NCBI RefSeq assembly: GCF_014764365.1 | Contig: NZ_CP061718.1 | Location: forward strand, 3,674,501 to 3,738,500 | Direction: 5' to 3' | Source of the DNA: Roseococcus microcysteis | GTDB lineage: Bacteria; Pseudomonadota; Alphaproteobacteria; Acetobacterales; Acetobacteraceae | DNA: 64,000 nt | Shown: piece after piece, positions 42,769-53,436 of the stretch | How the letters are laid out: every line of letters begins with the position of its first letter | Numbering within the stretch: the stretch's first letter is position 1 | Made by a program: the position numbers and the translations under genes | The notes under the pieces: generated by a model | Told to the model about the DNA's origin: nothing | What the model saw: only the letters and a program-made list of their open reading frames with translations | Database searches by the model: none

Positions 42769-43605
42769 ATGGCGCTGAAGAACTTCAACCCGGTCACGCC
42801 GAGCCTTCGCGGCACGGTCCTGATCGACCGCAGCAGCCTGTGGAAGGGCAAGCCCGTGAAGGGCTTGACCGAGGGCAAGTCGCATTCCGGCGGCCGCAAC
42901 AACCACGGCCACATCACCGTCCGGTTCCGGGGCGGCGGGCACAAGCAGTCCTACCGCGTGGTGGACTTCAAGCGCCGCGCCAAGTTCGGCGTGCCCGCGG
43001 TGGTGGAGCGGATCGAGTATGATCCGAACCGCACGGCCTTCATCGCGCTGCTGAAGTACGAGGATGGCGAGCTGGCCTACATCATCGCGCCGCAGCGCCT
43101 GAAGGTGGGCGACGCCGTGATCGCGGCCGAGCGCGCTGACATCAAGCCGGGCAACGCCATGCCGCTGGCCTCGATCCCCGTGGGCACCGTGATCCACAAC
43201 ATCGAGATCAAGCCGGGCGCCGGTGCCAAGATCGCGCGTTCCGCCGGCACCTTCGCCCAGCTCGTGGGCAAGGATGCGGGTCTGGCGCAGATCAAGCTGA
43301 TGTCGGGCGAGGTGCGGACCGTGCGCAGCGAGTGCATCGCGAGCATCGGCGCCGTGTCCAACCCGGACAACAGCAACCAGCACCTGGGCAAGGCCGGCCG
43401 TTCGCGCTGGCTGGGCCGCAAGCCGCACAACCGCGGCGTGACCATGAACCCGGTCGACCACCCGCATGGTGGTGGCGAGGGCCGCACCTCGGGCGGCCGT
43501 CATCCCGTGACGCCCTGGGGCAAGCCCACCAAGGGTGCCAAGACCCGCAACAACAAGCGGACGGATCGCAATATCGTGCGCCGCCGCAACGCGACGAAGG
43601 GCTGA
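42769..43605 (+). CDS. rplB: 50S ribosomal protein L2
   Basis: This 278-aa L2 is required for subunit joining and peptidyl-transferase activity. It contains [20 protein letters not shown], the [20 protein letters not shown] region, and the C-terminal [20 protein letters not shown] motif with the conserved histidine. It starts 4 bases after rplW. Confidence 0.98.
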   Translation: MALKNFNPVTPSLRGTVLIDRSSLWKGKPVKGLTEGKSHSGGRNNHGHITVRFRGGGHKQSYRVVDFKRRAKFGVPAVVERIEYDPNRTAFIALLKYEDGELAYIIAPQRLKVGDAVIAAERADIKPGNAMPLASIPVGTVIHNIEIKPGAGAKIARSAGTFAQLVGKDAGLAQIKLMSGEVRTVRSECIASIGAVSNPDNSNQHLGKAGRSRWLGRKPHNRGVTMNPVDHPHGGGEGRTSGGRHPVTPWGKPTKGAKTRNNKRTDRNIVRRRNATKG

Positions 43606-43609
43606 ACCG

Positions 43610-43888
43610 ATGCCGCGCAGCGTTTGGAAAGGCCCGTTCGTGGACGGGTACCTCCTGGCGAAGGCCGATGCGGCCCGTGCTTCGACGCGCAACGAGGTCA
43701 TCAAGACCTGGTCGCGCCGCAGCACGATCCTGCCGCAATTCGTGGGCCTCACCTTTGGGGTCTACAATGGCCGGAAGTTCCTGCCGGTGCAGGTGACGGA
43801 GAACATGGTGGGGCACAAGCTCGGCGAATTCTCGCCGACGCGGACCTTCGGCGGCCACTCGGCCGACAAGAAGGCGAAGCGGAACTGA
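43610..43888 (+). CDS. rpsS: 30S ribosomal protein S19
   Basis: This 92-aa S19 is in the 30S head, contacting the A-site tRNA and bridge B1. It begins [20 protein letters not shown] and ends with [23 protein letters not shown] 43610 lies 4 bases after the rplB stop; the longer frame from 43535 is unsupported. Confidence 0.98.
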   Translation: MPRSVWKGPFVDGYLLAKADAARASTRNEVIKTWSRRSTILPQFVGLTFGVYNGRKFLPVQVTENMVGHKLGEFSPTRTFGGHSADKKAKRN

Positions 43889-43892
43889 GCCG

Positions 43893-44297
43893 ATGAGCAA
43901 GCCCCAACACCCCCGTGGTCTCACGGATTCCGAGGCGCAGGCGGTCACGCGGAATATCCGCGTGAGCCCGCGCAAGCTGAACGAAGTGGCCGCGATGATC
44001 CGTGGCGCGAAGGCGCAGGATGCCGTCGCGACGCTGACCTTCAGCAAGCGCCGCATCGCGCAGACGGTGAAGAAGACGCTCGAGAGCGCCATCGCCAATG
44101 CCGAGAACAACCACCAGCTCGACGTGGACCGCCTGGTCGTCAGCCACGCCGAGGTGGGCCGTGCCATCGTCATGAAGCGCTTCCACGCCCGTGGCCGCGG
44201 CAAGTCCTCCCGCATCGAGAAGTGGTTCAGCCACCTCAAGATCGTGGTGGCGGAGCAGCAGGTGGCGAAGGCGAAGAGCGAAGCGGAGGCCGCGTAA
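43893..44297 (+). CDS. rplV: 50S ribosomal protein L22
   Basis: This 134-aa L22 has a beta-hairpin that lines the exit tunnel ([20 protein letters not shown]), and it is a macrolide-resistance site when altered. [20 protein letters not shown] is the conserved N-terminal core. The stop is immediately followed by the rpsC ATG. Confidence 0.98.
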   Translation: MSKPQHPRGLTDSEAQAVTRNIRVSPRKLNEVAAMIRGAKAQDAVATLTFSKRRIAQTVKKTLESAIANAENNHQLDVDRLVVSHAEVGRAIVMKRFHARGRGKSSRIEKWFSHLKIVVAEQQVAKAKSEAEAA

Positions 44298-44975
44298 ATG
44301 GGTCATAAAGTCAATCCGATCGGCCTCCGGCTCGGTATCAACCGCACCTGGGACAGCCGCTGGTTCGCCGGCCGCGACTATGCGCGCCTGCTCCATGACG
44401 ACCTCAAGCTGCGCGAGACGCTGAAGGACCGCCTGAAGTCCGCCGGCGTGTCGAAGGTGGTGGTGGAGCGTCCGGCGAAGAAGCCGCGCGTGACCATCCA
44501 TGCTGCGCGGCCTGGCGTCGTCATCGGCAAGAAGGGCGCGGACATCGACCAGCTCCGCAAGGAACTGAGCGTGCGCGCCGGCGCCGAGGTGTCGCTGAAC
44601 ATCCTCGAGATCCGCAAGCCCGAGCTGGACGCCACCCTGGTGGCCGAGAGCATTGCGCAGCAGCTCGAGCGTCGCGTGGCCTTCCGCCGCGCCATGAAGC
44701 GCGCGGTGCAGTCCGCCATGCGCCTGGGCGCGCTGGGCATCCGGATCAACTGCTCCGGCCGCCTGGGCGGCGCCGAGATCGCGCGCATGGAGTGGTACCG
44801 CGAGGGCCGCGTGCCCCTGCACACGCTGCGCGCGGACATCGACTACGGGATCGCGACCGCGAAGACGACCTATGGCACCTGCGGTGTGAAGGTCTGGATC
44901 TTCAAGGGCGAGATCATGGCCCATGACCCGATGGCGCAGGACCGCCGGGCGCAAGAACAAGCGCCGCAGCGGTAA
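44298..44975 (+). CDS. rpsC: 30S ribosomal protein S3
   Basis: This 225-aa S3 forms part of the mRNA entry helicase of the 30S subunit. It opens [20 protein letters not shown] and carries the KH-domain motif [18 protein letters not shown]. The C-terminal domain ends [20 protein letters not shown] plus a short polar tail. It abuts rplV with no intergenic base. Confidence 0.98.
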   Translation: MGHKVNPIGLRLGINRTWDSRWFAGRDYARLLHDDLKLRETLKDRLKSAGVSKVVVERPAKKPRVTIHAARPGVVIGKKGADIDQLRKELSVRAGAEVSLNILEIRKPELDATLVAESIAQQLERRVAFRRAMKRAVQSAMRLGALGIRINCSGRLGGAEIARMEWYREGRVPLHTLRADIDYGIATAKTTYGTCGVKVWIFKGEIMAHDPMAQDRRAQEQAPQR

Positions 44976-44987
44976 GGATTGTGAGCA

Positions 44988-45413
44988 ATGCTGCAGCCTA
45001 AGCGAACCAAATTCCGGAAGGCCCACAAGGGCCGGATCAAGGGTGATGCCAAGGGTGGCTTCACCCTGACCTTCGGCGGCTATGGCCTGAAGGCGCTGGA
45101 GCCCGAGCGTGTGACGGCCCGCCAGATCGAGGCGGCCCGCCGTGCGATCACGCGCGCCATGAAGCGCCAGGGCCGGGTGTGGATCCGCATCTTCCCGGAC
45201 GTGCCCGTCTCGACCAAGCCCGCGGAAGTCCGCATGGGCTCGGGCAAGGGCGCGCCCGAATACTGGGTGGCCCGGGTGAAACCCGGCCGCATCATGTTCG
45301 AGATTGACGGCGTACCCGTCGAGGTGGCGCGTGAAGCGCTCGACCTCGGCGCGGCGAAGCTGCCCATCCGGACCAAGATGGTCACGCGCCTCGGCGCGGC
45401 GGCGGAGGCCTGA
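44988..45413 (+). CDS. rplP: 50S ribosomal protein L16
   Basis: This 141-aa L16 helps position A-site t[23 protein letters not shown] is the typical start. The [20 protein letters not shown] segment includes the arginine often hydroxylated or linked to antibiotic binding. It is followed by rpmC after 5 bases. Confidence 0.98.
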   Translation: MLQPKRTKFRKAHKGRIKGDAKGGFTLTFGGYGLKALEPERVTARQIEAARRAITRAMKRQGRVWIRIFPDVPVSTKPAEVRMGSGKGAPEYWVARVKPGRIMFEIDGVPVEVAREALDLGAAKLPIRTKMVTRLGAAAEA

Positions 45414-45418
45414 GGGCG

Positions 45419-45631
45419 ATGACGAAGATCGTGGATATCCGCGCGAAGTCCGGCGACGAGCTGAACGGGATGCTGCTGGACCTCCGCAAGGAGCAGTTCA
45501 ACCTGCGCTTCCAGCGGGCCACCGGCCAGCTCGAGGCGCTGGGCCGCATCAAGGCCGTCCGCCGCGACATCGCGCGCGTGAAGACCATCATGGCCGAGCG
45601 TTCGCGCGCGGCTTCCTCCAACAAGGCTTAA
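45419..45631 (+). CDS. rpmC: 50S ribosomal protein L29
   Basis: This 70-aa L29 lies beside L23 at the tunnel exit. The conserved helix is [20 protein letters not shown], then [20 protein letters not shown]. It starts 5 bases after rplP and has a short lysine-poor C-terminal tail. Confidence 0.97.
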   Translation: MTKIVDIRAKSGDELNGMLLDLRKEQFNLRFQRATGQLEALGRIKAVRRDIARVKTIMAERSRAASSNKA

Positions 45632-45646
45632 GAGGAGACCACGGCA

Positions 45647-45910
45647 ATGCCGAAGCGAGTCCTCACGGGCCGGGTCGTCAGTGACAAGATGGACAAGACG
45701 ATCACCGTCTTGGTCGAGCGTCGCGTGATGCATCCGCTCTACAAGAAGTTCATCCGCCGCTCGAAGAAGTATGCGGCGCATGACGAGGAAAACCTGTGCA
45801 AGGAAGGCGACCTGGTGTCCATCCAGGAATGCCCTCCGCTGTCCAAGCGCAAGAGCTGGACGGTCGTTGCCCGCAACGGCGAAGCCGTGGCTGAGGGAGC
45901 GCAGGCATGA
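45647..45910 (+). CDS. rpsQ: 30S ribosomal protein S17
   Basis: This 87-aa primary-binding protein of the 30S body begins [20 protein letters not shown]. The core includes [20 protein letters not shown] and [21 protein letters not shown] at 45631-45638 provides a strong ribosome binding site. The stop overlaps rplN (ATGA). Confidence 0.98.
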   Translation: MPKRVLTGRVVSDKMDKTITVLVERRVMHPLYKKFIRRSKKYAAHDEENLCKEGDLVSIQECPPLSKRKSWTVVARNGEAVAEGAQA

Positions 45911-46275
45911 TCTCCGTCGAGAGCAACCTGGACGTCGCCGACAACTCGGGCGCGCGTCGGGTGCAGTGCATCAAGGTGCTGGGCGGCTCGAAGCGCCGCA
46001 CCGCCTCGGTGGGCGACATCATCGTGGTGGCCGTGCAGGAAGCCATTCCCCGCGGCAAGGTGAAGAAGGGCTCGGTCGAGCGCGCGGTCATCGTGCGCAC
46101 GGCCTACCCGGTGCGCCGCTCCGATGGCTCCGCGATCCGCTTCGACCGCAACGCGGCCGTGCTGATCAACAAGGCGGGCGAGCCGATCGGCACGCGCATC
46201 TTCGGCCCGGTGGTGCGTGAGCTGCGTGCGCGCAAGTTCATGAAGATCATCTCGCTGGCGCCGGAGGTGCTGTAA
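45907..46275 (+). CDS. rplN: 50S ribosomal protein L14
   Basis: This 122-aa L14 is at the subunit interface and is the target of the silencing factor RsfS. It opens [20 protein letters not shown] and has [20 protein letters not shown]; the end is [12 protein letters not shown]. It is translationally coupled to rpsQ and followed by rplX after one base. Confidence 0.98.
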   Translation: MISVESNLDVADNSGARRVQCIKVLGGSKRRTASVGDIIVVAVQEAIPRGKVKKGSVERAVIVRTAYPVRRSDGSAIRFDRNAAVLINKAGEPIGTRIFGPVVRELRARKFMKIISLAPEVL

Positions 46276-46276
46276 C

Positions 46277-46597
46277 ATGGCGGCGAAGATCAAGAAGGGC
46301 GACCGGGTTCAGGTGCTGACCGGCCGCGACAAGGGCAAGCGCGGTGAAGTGCTGCGCGTGACGCCGACCGAGGGCCGCGCGCTGGTGCAGGGCGTGAACC
46401 TGGTGAAGAAGCATACCAAGCAGACCCGGGTGGGCGAGACGGGCGGCATCGTCTCCAAGGAGGCGCCGATCCAGCTCTCCAACCTGGCGCTGATTGACCC
46501 GAAGACGGACAAGCCCACGCGCGTCGGTTTCCGCATCCTCGAGGATGGGAAGAAGGTGCGCGTCGCCAAGGGCTCTGGTGAGGTGCTCGACGCATGA
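46277..46597 (+). CDS. rplX: 50S ribosomal protein L24
   Basis: This 106-aa assembly-initiator protein has an N-terminal KOW motif, [20 protein letters not shown], then [20 protein letters not shown]. The stop overlaps the chosen rplE start as ATGA (46594-46597). Confidence 0.98.
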   Translation: MAAKIKKGDRVQVLTGRDKGKRGEVLRVTPTEGRALVQGVNLVKKHTKQTRVGETGGIVSKEAPIQLSNLALIDPKTDKPTRVGFRILEDGKKVRVAKGSGEVLDA

Positions 46598-47268
46598 GCG
46601 GGACGAAGAACAAGGGCGGCAAGGCGCCGGCCCAGGGCAAGAAGCCCGATGCGGCCGAGGGCTCCTCGCGCCGTGGCGACATGGTGCCCGCGGCCCCCGG
46701 GCCCGCCGTCGCCATTCCGCCCGAGATGGCGCGGCTGCAGAAGCTCTATGCCGATGTCGTGCGCCCGGCCATGCAGAAGGAGTTCTCCTATGAGAACCCG
46801 ATGCAGGTGCCCAAGCTCGAGAAGATCGTGATCAACATGGGCGTGGGCGAAGCCGCGGCGGACCAGAAGAAGCTGGACGCGGCGGTGGCCGACCTGACGA
46901 TGATCTCGGGCCAGAAGCCGGTTCGCACCCATGCGAAGAAGGCGATCGCGGGCTTCAAGATCCGCGAAGGCCAGGCGATCGGCTGCAAGGTCACGCTGCG
47001 CAAGGCGCGCATGTACGAGTTCCTGGACCGCCTGGTCACCATCGCGCTCCCGCGCGTGCGTGACTTCCGCGGGCTGCCGGGCAACAAGGGCTTCGATGGC
47101 CGGGGCAACTACGCCCTGGGCCTGAAGGAGCAGATCGTGTTCCCCGAAATCAACTATGACAAGGTGGACGCGGTGCGCGGCATGGACATCGTGTTCGTCA
47201 CGACGGCGAAGACGGACAAGGAAGCCAAGGCTCTGCTGAAGGCTTTCGACCTCCCCTTCACCAACTGA
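46594..47268 (+). CDS. rplE: 50S ribosomal protein L5 with a 44-residue N-terminal extension
   Basis: L5 binds 5S rRNA and contacts P-site tRNA. The core starts near residue 45 ([20 protein letters not shown]) and includes [12 protein letters not shown] and [20 protein letters not shown]. Ahead of it is a low-complexity K/G/A/P-rich stretch ([20 protein letters not shown]). The long start overlaps the rplX stop by 4 bases and has GGTGAGG upstream, so it is favoured. The internal ATG 46726 would give a canonical 180-aa protein but leave a 128-base gap in an otherwise gapless operon. Confidence 0.93.
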   Translation: MSGTKNKGGKAPAQGKKPDAAEGSSRRGDMVPAAPGPAVAIPPEMARLQKLYADVVRPAMQKEFSYENPMQVPKLEKIVINMGVGEAAADQKKLDAAVADLTMISGQKPVRTHAKKAIAGFKIREGQAIGCKVTLRKARMYEFLDRLVTIALPRVRDFRGLPGNKGFDGRGNYALGLKEQIVFPEINYDKVDAVRGMDIVFVTTAKTDKEAKALLKAFDLPFTN

Positions 47269-47323
47269 TCAACCGGGAAAACCGCGGGTGAAAGCCCGCA
47301 GGTTCCAAAGGACCACAGACCCT

Positions 47324-47629
47324 ATGGCCAAGACCTCTTCCGTCGAGAAGAACAAGCGCCGCGAGAAGCTCGCGGGGCAGCACGCCAAGAAGCGCGCCGC
47401 CCTGAAGGCTGTCGTGATGGACCGTGACGCGCCCATCGAGGACCGCTTCGACGCGACGCTGCGCCTCGCGCAGATGCCGCGCAACGCGGCCAAGGTGCGC
47501 ATCCGCCTGCGCTGCGAGGTGACCGGGCGTCCGCGCGGCAATTATCGGAAGTTCAAGCTCTGCCGCAACCAGCTGCGGGATCTGGCCAACAAGGGCCAGC
47601 TCCCCGGTGTGGTCAAGGCAAGCTGGTAA
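47324..47629 (+). CDS. rpsN: 30S ribosomal protein S14 (zinc-independent form)
   Basis: This 101-aa S14 of the long, cysteine-poor type lacks the CxxC zinc ribbon. It begins [20 protein letters not shown] and ends with [20 protein letters not shown] and [12 protein letters not shown] 47324 is chosen; the ORF open from 47288 adds 12 residues absent from the family. Confidence 0.98.
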   Translation: MAKTSSVEKNKRREKLAGQHAKKRAALKAVVMDRDAPIEDRFDATLRLAQMPRNAAKVRIRLRCEVTGRPRGNYRKFKLCRNQLRDLANKGQLPGVVKASW

Positions 47630-47639
47630 GGAGCGGCCC

Positions 47640-48038
47640 ATGTCCATGTCCGACCCGTTGGGCGACCTGCTCACCCGCATCCGCAACGCGCATGGCGCGC
47701 GCCAGACCAAGTGCCTGGCGCCGGCCAGCCGGTTGAAGACCGATGTGCTCGACGTGCTGAAGCGCGAAGGCTATATCCGCGCCTGGCGCGTGGAAGAGCT
47801 GCGTCCCGGCATCAGCCAGATCGAGATCGAGCTGAAGTATTCCGAGGGCGAGCCCGCCATCAAGGAAATCAGCCGCGTCTCCAAGCCCGGCCGGCGCGTC
47901 TATTCGAAGATCAAGGAACTGCCGAAGTTCTACAACGGCCTCGGCATCCAGATCCTGTCCACGCCCCGCGGCGTGATGAGCGACACCGAGGCCCGCGCTG
48001 CCAATGTTGGCGGCGAAGTCCTCTGCCGCGTGTTCTGA
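47640..48038 (+). CDS. rpsH: 30S ribosomal protein S8
   Basis: This 132-aa central-domain S8 is the autogenous repressor of the spc operon in enterobacteria. It opens [20 protein letters not shown] and ends [20 protein letters not shown], then VLCRVF. TAAGGAG at 47627-47633 supports ATG 47640. Confidence 0.98.
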   Translation: MSMSDPLGDLLTRIRNAHGARQTKCLAPASRLKTDVLDVLKREGYIRAWRVEELRPGISQIEIELKYSEGEPAIKEISRVSKPGRRVYSKIKELPKFYNGLGIQILSTPRGVMSDTEARAANVGGEVLCRVF

Positions 48039-48050
48039 TGGGGGTGCGGC

Positions 48051-48584
48051 ATGTCTCGCGTTGGTAAGTATCCCGTTCCCGTTCCCGCTGGCGTCCAGGT
48101 GACGCTGGCCGGCCGGACGCTGAAGGCCAAGGGCAAGCTGGGCGAACTCTCGCTCGAGCTGACCGAGTTCGTGGATGTGGAGATCAGCCCCGATCAGGTG
48201 GCCGTCTCCCCCCGCGGCGAGGACCGGCGCGCGCGCACCCTCTGGGGCACGACGCGCAGCCTGGTCGAAGGCATGGTGAAGGGCGTTTCCGTTGGCTACA
48301 CCAAGTCCATGGAAATCACCGGCACCGGCTACAAGGCCGCGATGCAGGGCAATGACCTGGTGCTGAACCTGGGCTACAGCCACGAAATCCGCTATCCCGC
48401 CCCGGCCGGCATCAAGATCACTTGCGAGCGTCCGACCGCCGTGAAGGTGGAAGGGATCGACAAGCAGAAGGTCGGCCAGGTGGCGGCGGAAATCCGCGGC
48501 TATCGTGGTCCCGAGCCCTACAAGGGCAAGGGCATCAAGTACGACAACGAGGTCATCCTCCGTAAGGAGGGGAAGAAGAAGTAA
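48051..48584 (+). CDS. rplF: 50S ribosomal protein L6
   Basis: This 177-aa L6 lies near the factor-binding site. It begins [20 protein letters not shown] and contains the conserved [16 protein letters not shown] and [20 protein letters not shown] segments. The stop TAA shares its last base with the rplR ATG. Confidence 0.98.
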   Translation: MSRVGKYPVPVPAGVQVTLAGRTLKAKGKLGELSLELTEFVDVEISPDQVAVSPRGEDRRARTLWGTTRSLVEGMVKGVSVGYTKSMEITGTGYKAAMQGNDLVLNLGYSHEIRYPAPAGIKITCERPTAVKVEGIDKQKVGQVAAEIRGYRGPEPYKGKGIKYDNEVILRKEGKKK

Positions 48585-48946
48585 TGCCCAAGAAGCTTGC
48601 TCTGCAGGAACGGCGCCGCGCGCGGCTCCGCTACCAGCTCAAGGTCAAGGGCGGCGGGCGTGCGCGCCTGTCCGTCTTCCGCTCCGGCCGGCACATCTAT
48701 GCGCAGGTGATCGACGACGCGGCGGGTCGCACGGTGGCCGCGGCCTCCTCGCTCGAGAAGACGCTGCGCGACAGCCTCAAGACCGGCGCGGACAAGGACG
48801 CGGCGGTGACGGTTGGCAAGCTGGTGGCCGAGCGTGCGCTCGCGGCCGGCGTTTCCGCCGTGGTCTTCGACCGCGGCCCTTATCTGTATCATGGCCGCGT
48901 GAAAGCGCTGGCGGACGCCGCCCGTGAGGGCGGTCTGTCCTTCTGA
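48584..48946 (+). CDS. rplR: 50S ribosomal protein L18
   Basis: This 120-aa 5S rRNA-binding protein opens [40 protein letters not shown] and the terminal [16 protein letters not shown] follow. The start overlaps the rplF stop by one base (TAATG), preceded by AGGAGGGG. Confidence 0.98.
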   Translation: MPKKLALQERRRARLRYQLKVKGGGRARLSVFRSGRHIYAQVIDDAAGRTVAAASSLEKTLRDSLKTGADKDAAVTVGKLVAERALAAGVSAVVFDRGPYLYHGRVKALADAAREGGLSF

Positions 48947-48964
48947 CGCGCGGGGAGAGAGCAT

Positions 48965-49588
48965 ATGGCACGTGAACCGCGAAGCGGCGGCGAAGGCGAG
49001 AACCGGGGGCGCGGCCGTGGCCGCGACCGCGACCAGAATCGCAACCAGCCCGAGCGCGACCAGGGCGACGAGCTGCAGGACAAGCTGGTCACCATCAACC
49101 GCGTCGCCAAGGTGGTGAAGGGCGGGCGTCGCTTCAGCTTCGCCGCGCTGGTGGTCGTGGGTGACCAGAAGGGCCGCGTGGGCTGGGGTTCCGGCAAGGC
49201 GCGCGAGGTGCCCGAGGCCATCCGCAAGGCGACCGAGCGTGCGAAGCGCGGCATGGTCCGCGTGCCGATGCGCGAGGGCCGCACCCTGCATCATGACGTG
49301 ATCGGCGAGTTCGGCGCCGGCCGCGTGATCCTGCGCGCGGCCCCGGCCGGTACGGGCATCATCGCGGGTGGCCCCATGCGCGCCGTCTTCGAGACGCTGG
49401 GCATGGGCGACGTGGTGGCGAAGTGCACGGGCACGACGAACCCGCACAACATGGTGAAGGCGACCTTCGCGGCGCTGACCCGGGCGACCAGCCCGCGCAG
49501 CGTGGCGACCCGCCGCGGCAAGAAGGTGTCGGACCTGCTGGGCCCCCGCAAGGACGGTGCCGAGGTCCAGGAGGCGGCCAATGTCTGA
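48965..49588 (+). CDS. rpsE: 30S ribosomal protein S5 with RG-rich N-terminus
   Basis: This 207-aa S5 acts in decoding accuracy and at the mRNA entry site. The core starts [20 protein letters not shown] and includes [20 protein letters not shown]. Residues 1-38 are an arginine/glycine-rich extension ([20 protein letters not shown]), longer than in enterobacteria but common in alphaproteobacteria. It overlaps rpmD by 8 bases. Confidence 0.97.
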   Translation: MAREPRSGGEGENRGRGRGRDRDQNRNQPERDQGDELQDKLVTINRVAKVVKGGRRFSFAALVVVGDQKGRVGWGSGKAREVPEAIRKATERAKRGMVRVPMREGRTLHHDVIGEFGAGRVILRAAPAGTGIIAGGPMRAVFETLGMGDVVAKCTGTTNPHNMVKATFAALTRATSPRSVATRRGKKVSDLLGPRKDGAEVQEAANV

Positions 49589-49769
49589 TGCGAAGAAGAC
49601 GGTGCGCGTGACCCAGGTCGCGTCCGGCAATGGGCGCAAGCCCGGCCAGCAGGACACGCTGAAGGGTCTCGGCCTGAACAAGATCAACCGCTCGCGCGAG
49701 CTGGAGGACACGCCCGCGGTGCGCGGCATGATCCGCAAGGTCGCGCATCTGGTGAAGGTGGAAGGCTGA
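49581..49769 (+). CDS. rpmD: 50S ribosomal protein L30
   Basis: This 62-aa L30 opens [20 protein letters not shown]; the conserved core is [20 protein letters not shown] and the end is [17 protein letters not shown] 49581 lies inside the rpsE end. The following 91-base gap before rplO contains an AT-rich spot (AAGGTATATCATC) but no gene. Confidence 0.96.
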   Translation: MSDAKKTVRVTQVASGNGRKPGQQDTLKGLGLNKINRSRELEDTPAVRGMIRKVAHLVKVEG

Positions 49770-49860
49770 CCACGGTCAGCCTTCCCCAAGGTATATCATC
49801 CGAACGGCGGCCGGGGCGCGAGGGCGCGGAGGCCCACCCGGCCGGTCATTGGAGAGTGTC

Positions 49861-50340
49861 ATGAAGCTCAACGAATTGCGCGACAACGAGGGCGCGCGGC
49901 CCAAGTTCAAGCGCATCGGGCGCGGGATCGGCTCCGGCAAGGGCAAGACCGGCGGCCGCGGCGTGAAGGGCCAGAAGGCGCGTACGGGCGTGTCGCTGAA
50001 CGGGTTCGAGGGCGGTCAGCTCCCGATCTATCGGCGTATGCCCAAGCGCGGCTTCAAGAACATCTTCCGCAAGGATTATGCGCCCTTGAACATCGGCGTG
50101 CTGGACGCGGCGATCGAGGCCGGCAAGCTGCCGGCGTCGGGCGTGATCACCGAGGCGATGCTGCGCGAGGCCGGCATCGTGGCGCGCAGCGGCAAGTATG
50201 TGGGCGTGCGCCTCCTGGGCCGTGGCGAGATCACCCGTGCGGTCGAGATCAGCGTCTCCGGCGCCTCGGCCACGGCGCTGGCCGCCATGGAGGCGGCGGG
50301 CGGCAAGGTGATCCTCCCCGAGGCTGCCGCGGCCGAGTGA
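49861..50340 (+). CDS. rplO: 50S ribosomal protein L15
   Basis: This 159-aa late-assembly L15 opens [20 protein letters not shown] and continues through the Gly-rich [19 protein letters not shown] motif. [19 protein letters not shown] is also conserved. ATG 49861 follows GGAGAG; the in-frame TTG 49849 adds four residues without support. Confidence 0.97.
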   Translation: MKLNELRDNEGARPKFKRIGRGIGSGKGKTGGRGVKGQKARTGVSLNGFEGGQLPIYRRMPKRGFKNIFRKDYAPLNIGVLDAAIEAGKLPASGVITEAMLREAGIVARSGKYVGVRLLGRGEITRAVEISVSGASATALAAMEAAGGKVILPEAAAAE

Positions 50341-50451
50341 TCGGCCGCGCGGCGCCACGCGTGATCCGCGCGGGGGCGGCGCGATTGATATGGGCGTGCG
50401 CCCGGGCCATGTGCGCCCGGCGTCCGGTCTGACCAGCGGGGGATGTCACGC

Positions 50452-51807
50452 ATGGCTTCGGCCACCGATCAGCTTGCTTCCAGCCTCAACTTCGGTGTGC
50501 TGGCCAAGGCGACGGAACTCAAGAAACGCATCTGGTTCACGCTGGGCGCGCTGATTGTCTACCGAATCGGCACCTATGTGCCGGTGCCAGGCGTGGACGC
50601 GGCCGTCATGGGCGAGATGCTGCGCCAGCATGGCGGCGGCATCCTGGGCATGTTCGACATGTTCTCGGGCGGTGCGCTGGGGCGCATGACGGTGTTCGCG
50701 CTGAACATCATGCCCTACATCTCCGCCTCGATCATCGTGCAGCTGATGACGGCGGCCATTCCTTCCTGGGAACAGCTCAAGAAGGAAGGCGAGGCGGGGC
50801 GCAAGAAGCTCAACCAGTACACCCGCTATCTCACGCTCTTCATCGCCATCATCCAGGCCTATGGTATTTCGGTGGGGCTGGAGGCGATGCGCGGGGCCTC
50901 GGGGCCGGCGGTGGCCGATCCGGGCATGTTCTTCCGCATCTCCTGCGTCATCACCCTCACCGGCGGGACCATGTTCCTGATGTGGCTGGGTGAGCAGATC
51001 ACGGCGCGCGGGGTCGGCAACGGCATCAGCCTCATCATCTTCGCCGGCATCGTGGCGAACCTGCCCTCGGCGCTGATCTCCACGCTGGAGCTGGGGCGGA
51101 CCGGCGCGCTCTCCACCTTCTTCATCATCTTCTTCCTGCTGGCGGCGCTCGCGGTCATCTTCGGCGTGGTCTATGTGGAGCGCGCCCAGCGCCGCATTCC
51201 CGTCCAGTATCCGAAGCGCCAGGTGGGCAATCGCATGTTCGGCGGCGAGGCGACGCATCTGCCGCTGAAGCTGAACACCGCGGGCGTGATCCCGCCCATC
51301 TTCGCCTCCTCGCTGCTGCTGCTGCCCGCGACCGTGGCCGGCTTAAGCGCGGAGCCCGGGGCCGAGGGCTGGCTGAACTGGATCACGAACCTACTGGCCC
51401 ATGGGCAGCCCATGTATATGGGCCTATATATGGCGCTGATCGTGTTCTTCGCCTTCTTCTACACGGCGGTGGTCTTCAACCCGGCCGAGACGGCCGACAA
51501 TTTGAAGAAGTATGGCGGATTCGTTCCTGGTATCCGGCCAGGCCAGCACACGGCCGACTATCTGGACCGCACGCTGACGCGGTTGACGGTGGTGGGCGCC
51601 ATCTACCTGGTCATTGTCTGCCTGATCCCCGAGATATTGATCTCGAATTATGGCGTGCCTTTCTACTTTGGTGGCACCTCTCTGCTCATCATCGTGACGG
51701 TAACGATGGACACGGTGGCGCAGGTTCAGTCTCATCTCTTCGCCCATCAATATGAGGGCCTGATCAAGAAGGCCCGGCTGGGCGGACGCGGCCCGAGGCC
51801 GCGGTGA
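50452..51807 (+). CDS. secY: Protein translocase channel SecY
   Basis: This 451-aa, ten-helix channel protein partners SecE. It opens [20 protein letters not shown], with [20 protein letters not shown] as the first helix. The plug and TM2 region is [20 protein letters not shown], and the C-terminus ends [20 protein letters not shown] 50452 is preferred to ATG 50443 because the GGGGG ribosome-binding stretch (50438-50442) touches the earlier codon and is properly spaced only for the later one. adk follows 10 bases after the stop. Confidence 0.97.
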   Translation: MASATDQLASSLNFGVLAKATELKKRIWFTLGALIVYRIGTYVPVPGVDAAVMGEMLRQHGGGILGMFDMFSGGALGRMTVFALNIMPYISASIIVQLMTAAIPSWEQLKKEGEAGRKKLNQYTRYLTLFIAIIQAYGISVGLEAMRGASGPAVADPGMFFRISCVITLTGGTMFLMWLGEQITARGVGNGISLIIFAGIVANLPSALISTLELGRTGALSTFFIIFFLLAALAVIFGVVYVERAQRRIPVQYPKRQVGNRMFGGEATHLPLKLNTAGVIPPIFASSLLLLPATVAGLSAEPGAEGWLNWITNLLAHGQPMYMGLYMALIVFFAFFYTAVVFNPAETADNLKKYGGFVPGIRPGQHTADYLDRTLTRLTVVGAIYLVIVCLIPEILISNYGVPFYFGGTSLLIIVTVTMDTVAQVQSHLFAHQYEGLIKKARLGGRGPRPR

Positions 51808-51817
51808 GGAGGAAGTG

Positions 51818-52471
51818 ATGAACCTGATTCTCCTGGGCCCACCCGGTGCCGGCAAAGGCACCCAGGCCAAGCGGCTGGAGGAACGCTTCGGCGTCGTCCA
51901 GATCTCGACGGGCGACATGCTGCGCGCCGAGGTGAAGGCGGGCTCAGAGATCGGCCGCCAGGCCAAGGAGATCATGGAGCGCGGCGAATTGGTGCCGGAC
52001 AAGCTCATCACGGCCATGATCGTGGCCCGGGTGCAGCGGCCGGACGCCCAGAAGGGCTTTATCCTGGACGGCTTCCCGCGCACCGTGCCTCAGGCTGGCG
52101 CGCTGGACGAGGTGCTGCGGGAGAACGGCCTGACGCTCGACCATGTGATCGAACTGCGGGTGGATGACGCGGCGCTGGTGGAGCGCATCTCCGGCCGGTT
52201 CACCTGCGCGTCTTGCGGCGAGGGCTACCACGACAGCTTCAAGCCGCCGAAGGTGGCCGGCGTGTGTGACGTCTGTGGCGGCACGGAATTCACCCGCCGC
52301 GCGGATGACCGCGCGGAGACGGTGGGCGCCAGGCTGGCCGCCTATCACAAGCAGACCGCTCCGCTGCTGCCCTACTACGCGGCGCAGGGCAAGTTGAGCA
52401 GCGTGGACGGCATGGCCGAGATGGCCGATGTGACGGCGGCGCTGTCGAAGATTCTCAGCCCAGGCGCTTGA
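51818..52471 (+). CDS. adk: Adenylate kinase with Cys4 zinc-type lid
   Basis: This 217-aa enzyme interconverts ATP + AMP and 2 ADP. The P-loop GPPGAGKGT is at residues 7-15 and DGFPRT at about 84-89. The lid carries four cysteines in two CxxC pairs (130/133 and 150/153), the structural zinc form rather than the hydrogen-bonded lid of enterobacteria. GAGGAGGAAG precedes ATG 51818. The secY-adk neighbourhood is the standard spc-operon end. Confidence 0.97.
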   Translation: MNLILLGPPGAGKGTQAKRLEERFGVVQISTGDMLRAEVKAGSEIGRQAKEIMERGELVPDKLITAMIVARVQRPDAQKGFILDGFPRTVPQAGALDEVLRENGLTLDHVIELRVDDAALVERISGRFTCASCGEGYHDSFKPPKVAGVCDVCGGTEFTRRADDRAETVGARLAAYHKQTAPLLPYYAAQGKLSSVDGMAEMADVTAALSKILSPGA

Positions 52472-52575
52472 CGGCGCGCAGGGCTCGCTCTATTGCCTCC
52501 GCTCTTGCGGGCGGGGCGTGTCGTGTTCGGCAGCCTTCGGCCGCGCTCGGCATTTGTGGACGAAGGAATTGCTCA

Positions 52576-52597
52576 CCCATGGGTCATCTCCCATGGG
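52576..52597 (+). other. Hairpin in the leader of the alpha operon (before rpsM)
   Basis: CCCATGGG (52576-52583) and CCCATGGG (52590-52597), each self-complementary, form an 8-bp stem with a 6-base loop in the 174-base adk-rpsM gap. In enterobacteria S4 represses from this position, but rpsD is not in this cluster, so any regulatory role is open. Confidence 0.4.
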
Positions 52598-52645
52598 GCG
52601 GGCGCATCAAGGGACGGTCCCCGAGGGGGCTGCAGGAGCTGCAAC

Positions 52646-53023
52646 GTGGCGCGCATCGCTGGCGTGAACATTCCCCCGAACAAGCGCGTGGTGATCTCGC
52701 TGCGCTATATTTTTGGCATCGGCCCGCAGAACGCGAAGCAAATCTGCGCGACCGTCGGCATTCCGGATGAGCGTCGCGTGAACCAGCTCACCGATGACGA
52801 GATCATGAAGCTGCGCGAGGTGATCGACCGCGATTTCCGCGTGGAGGGTGACCTCCGCCGTGAGAACGCGATGAACATCAAGCGCCTCATGGACATGGCC
52901 TGCTATCGCGGCCTGCGTCATCGCCGTGGCCTGCCGGTGCGCGGCCAGCGCACGCACACCAATGCCCGCACCCGCAAGGGCAAGGCCGTGCCCGTGGCCG
53001 GCAAGAAGAAGGTGACCAAGTAA
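52646..53023 (+). CDS. rpsM: 30S ribosomal protein S13
   Basis: This 125-aa 30S-head S13 contacts P-site tRNA and bridge B1. It opens [20 protein letters not shown] and ends [20 protein letters not shown] plus a lysine-rich tail. The start is GTG 52646, with AGGAG (52634-52638) at ideal spacing. The longer frame from 52493 reads through the leader and is unsupported. Confidence 0.96.
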   Translation: MARIAGVNIPPNKRVVISLRYIFGIGPQNAKQICATVGIPDERRVNQLTDDEIMKLREVIDRDFRVEGDLRRENAMNIKRLMDMACYRGLRHRRGLPVRGQRTHTNARTRKGKAVPVAGKKKVTK

Positions 53024-53024
53024 G

Positions 53025-53417
53025 ATGGCCCGTCAGCCCAGCTCGCGCCCCCGCAAGAAGGAGCGCAAGAACATCAGCTCCGGCGTGGCGCATGTGCTTG
53101 CCACCTTCAACAACACCATCGTGACCATCACGGACGCGCAGGGCAACGCCATCGCGTGGTCCTCCTCCGGGTCCAAGGGTTTCAAGGGCAGCCGCAAGAG
53201 CACGCCTTACGCCGCGCAGATGGCTGCTGAAGATGCCGGCATGAAGGCGCGTGAGCACGGCATGGAGACCGTCGAGGTCGAGGTGTCGGGCCCTGGCTCG
53301 GGCCGCGAATCGGCGCTGCGCGCCCTGCAATCCGTGGGTTTCCACGTCACCGCCATCCGCGACGTGACGCCCATCCCGCACAATGGCTGCCGCCCGCGCA
53401 AGCGTCGGCGGGTCTGA
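53025..53417 (+). CDS. rpsK: 30S ribosomal protein S11
   Basis: This 130-aa 30S-platform S11 lies near the anti-Shine-Dalgarno region. The conserved [20 protein letters not shown] opens the core. The [20 protein letters not shown] segment and basic end [12 protein letters not shown] are intact. It starts one base after the rpsM stop. Confidence 0.98.
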   Translation: MARQPSSRPRKKERKNISSGVAHVLATFNNTIVTITDAQGNAIAWSSSGSKGFKGSRKSTPYAAQMAAEDAGMKAREHGMETVEVEVSGPGSGRESALRALQSVGFHVTAIRDVTPIPHNGCRPRKRRRV

Positions 53418-53436
53418 CGCCAAGGAGCCTGCCCCT

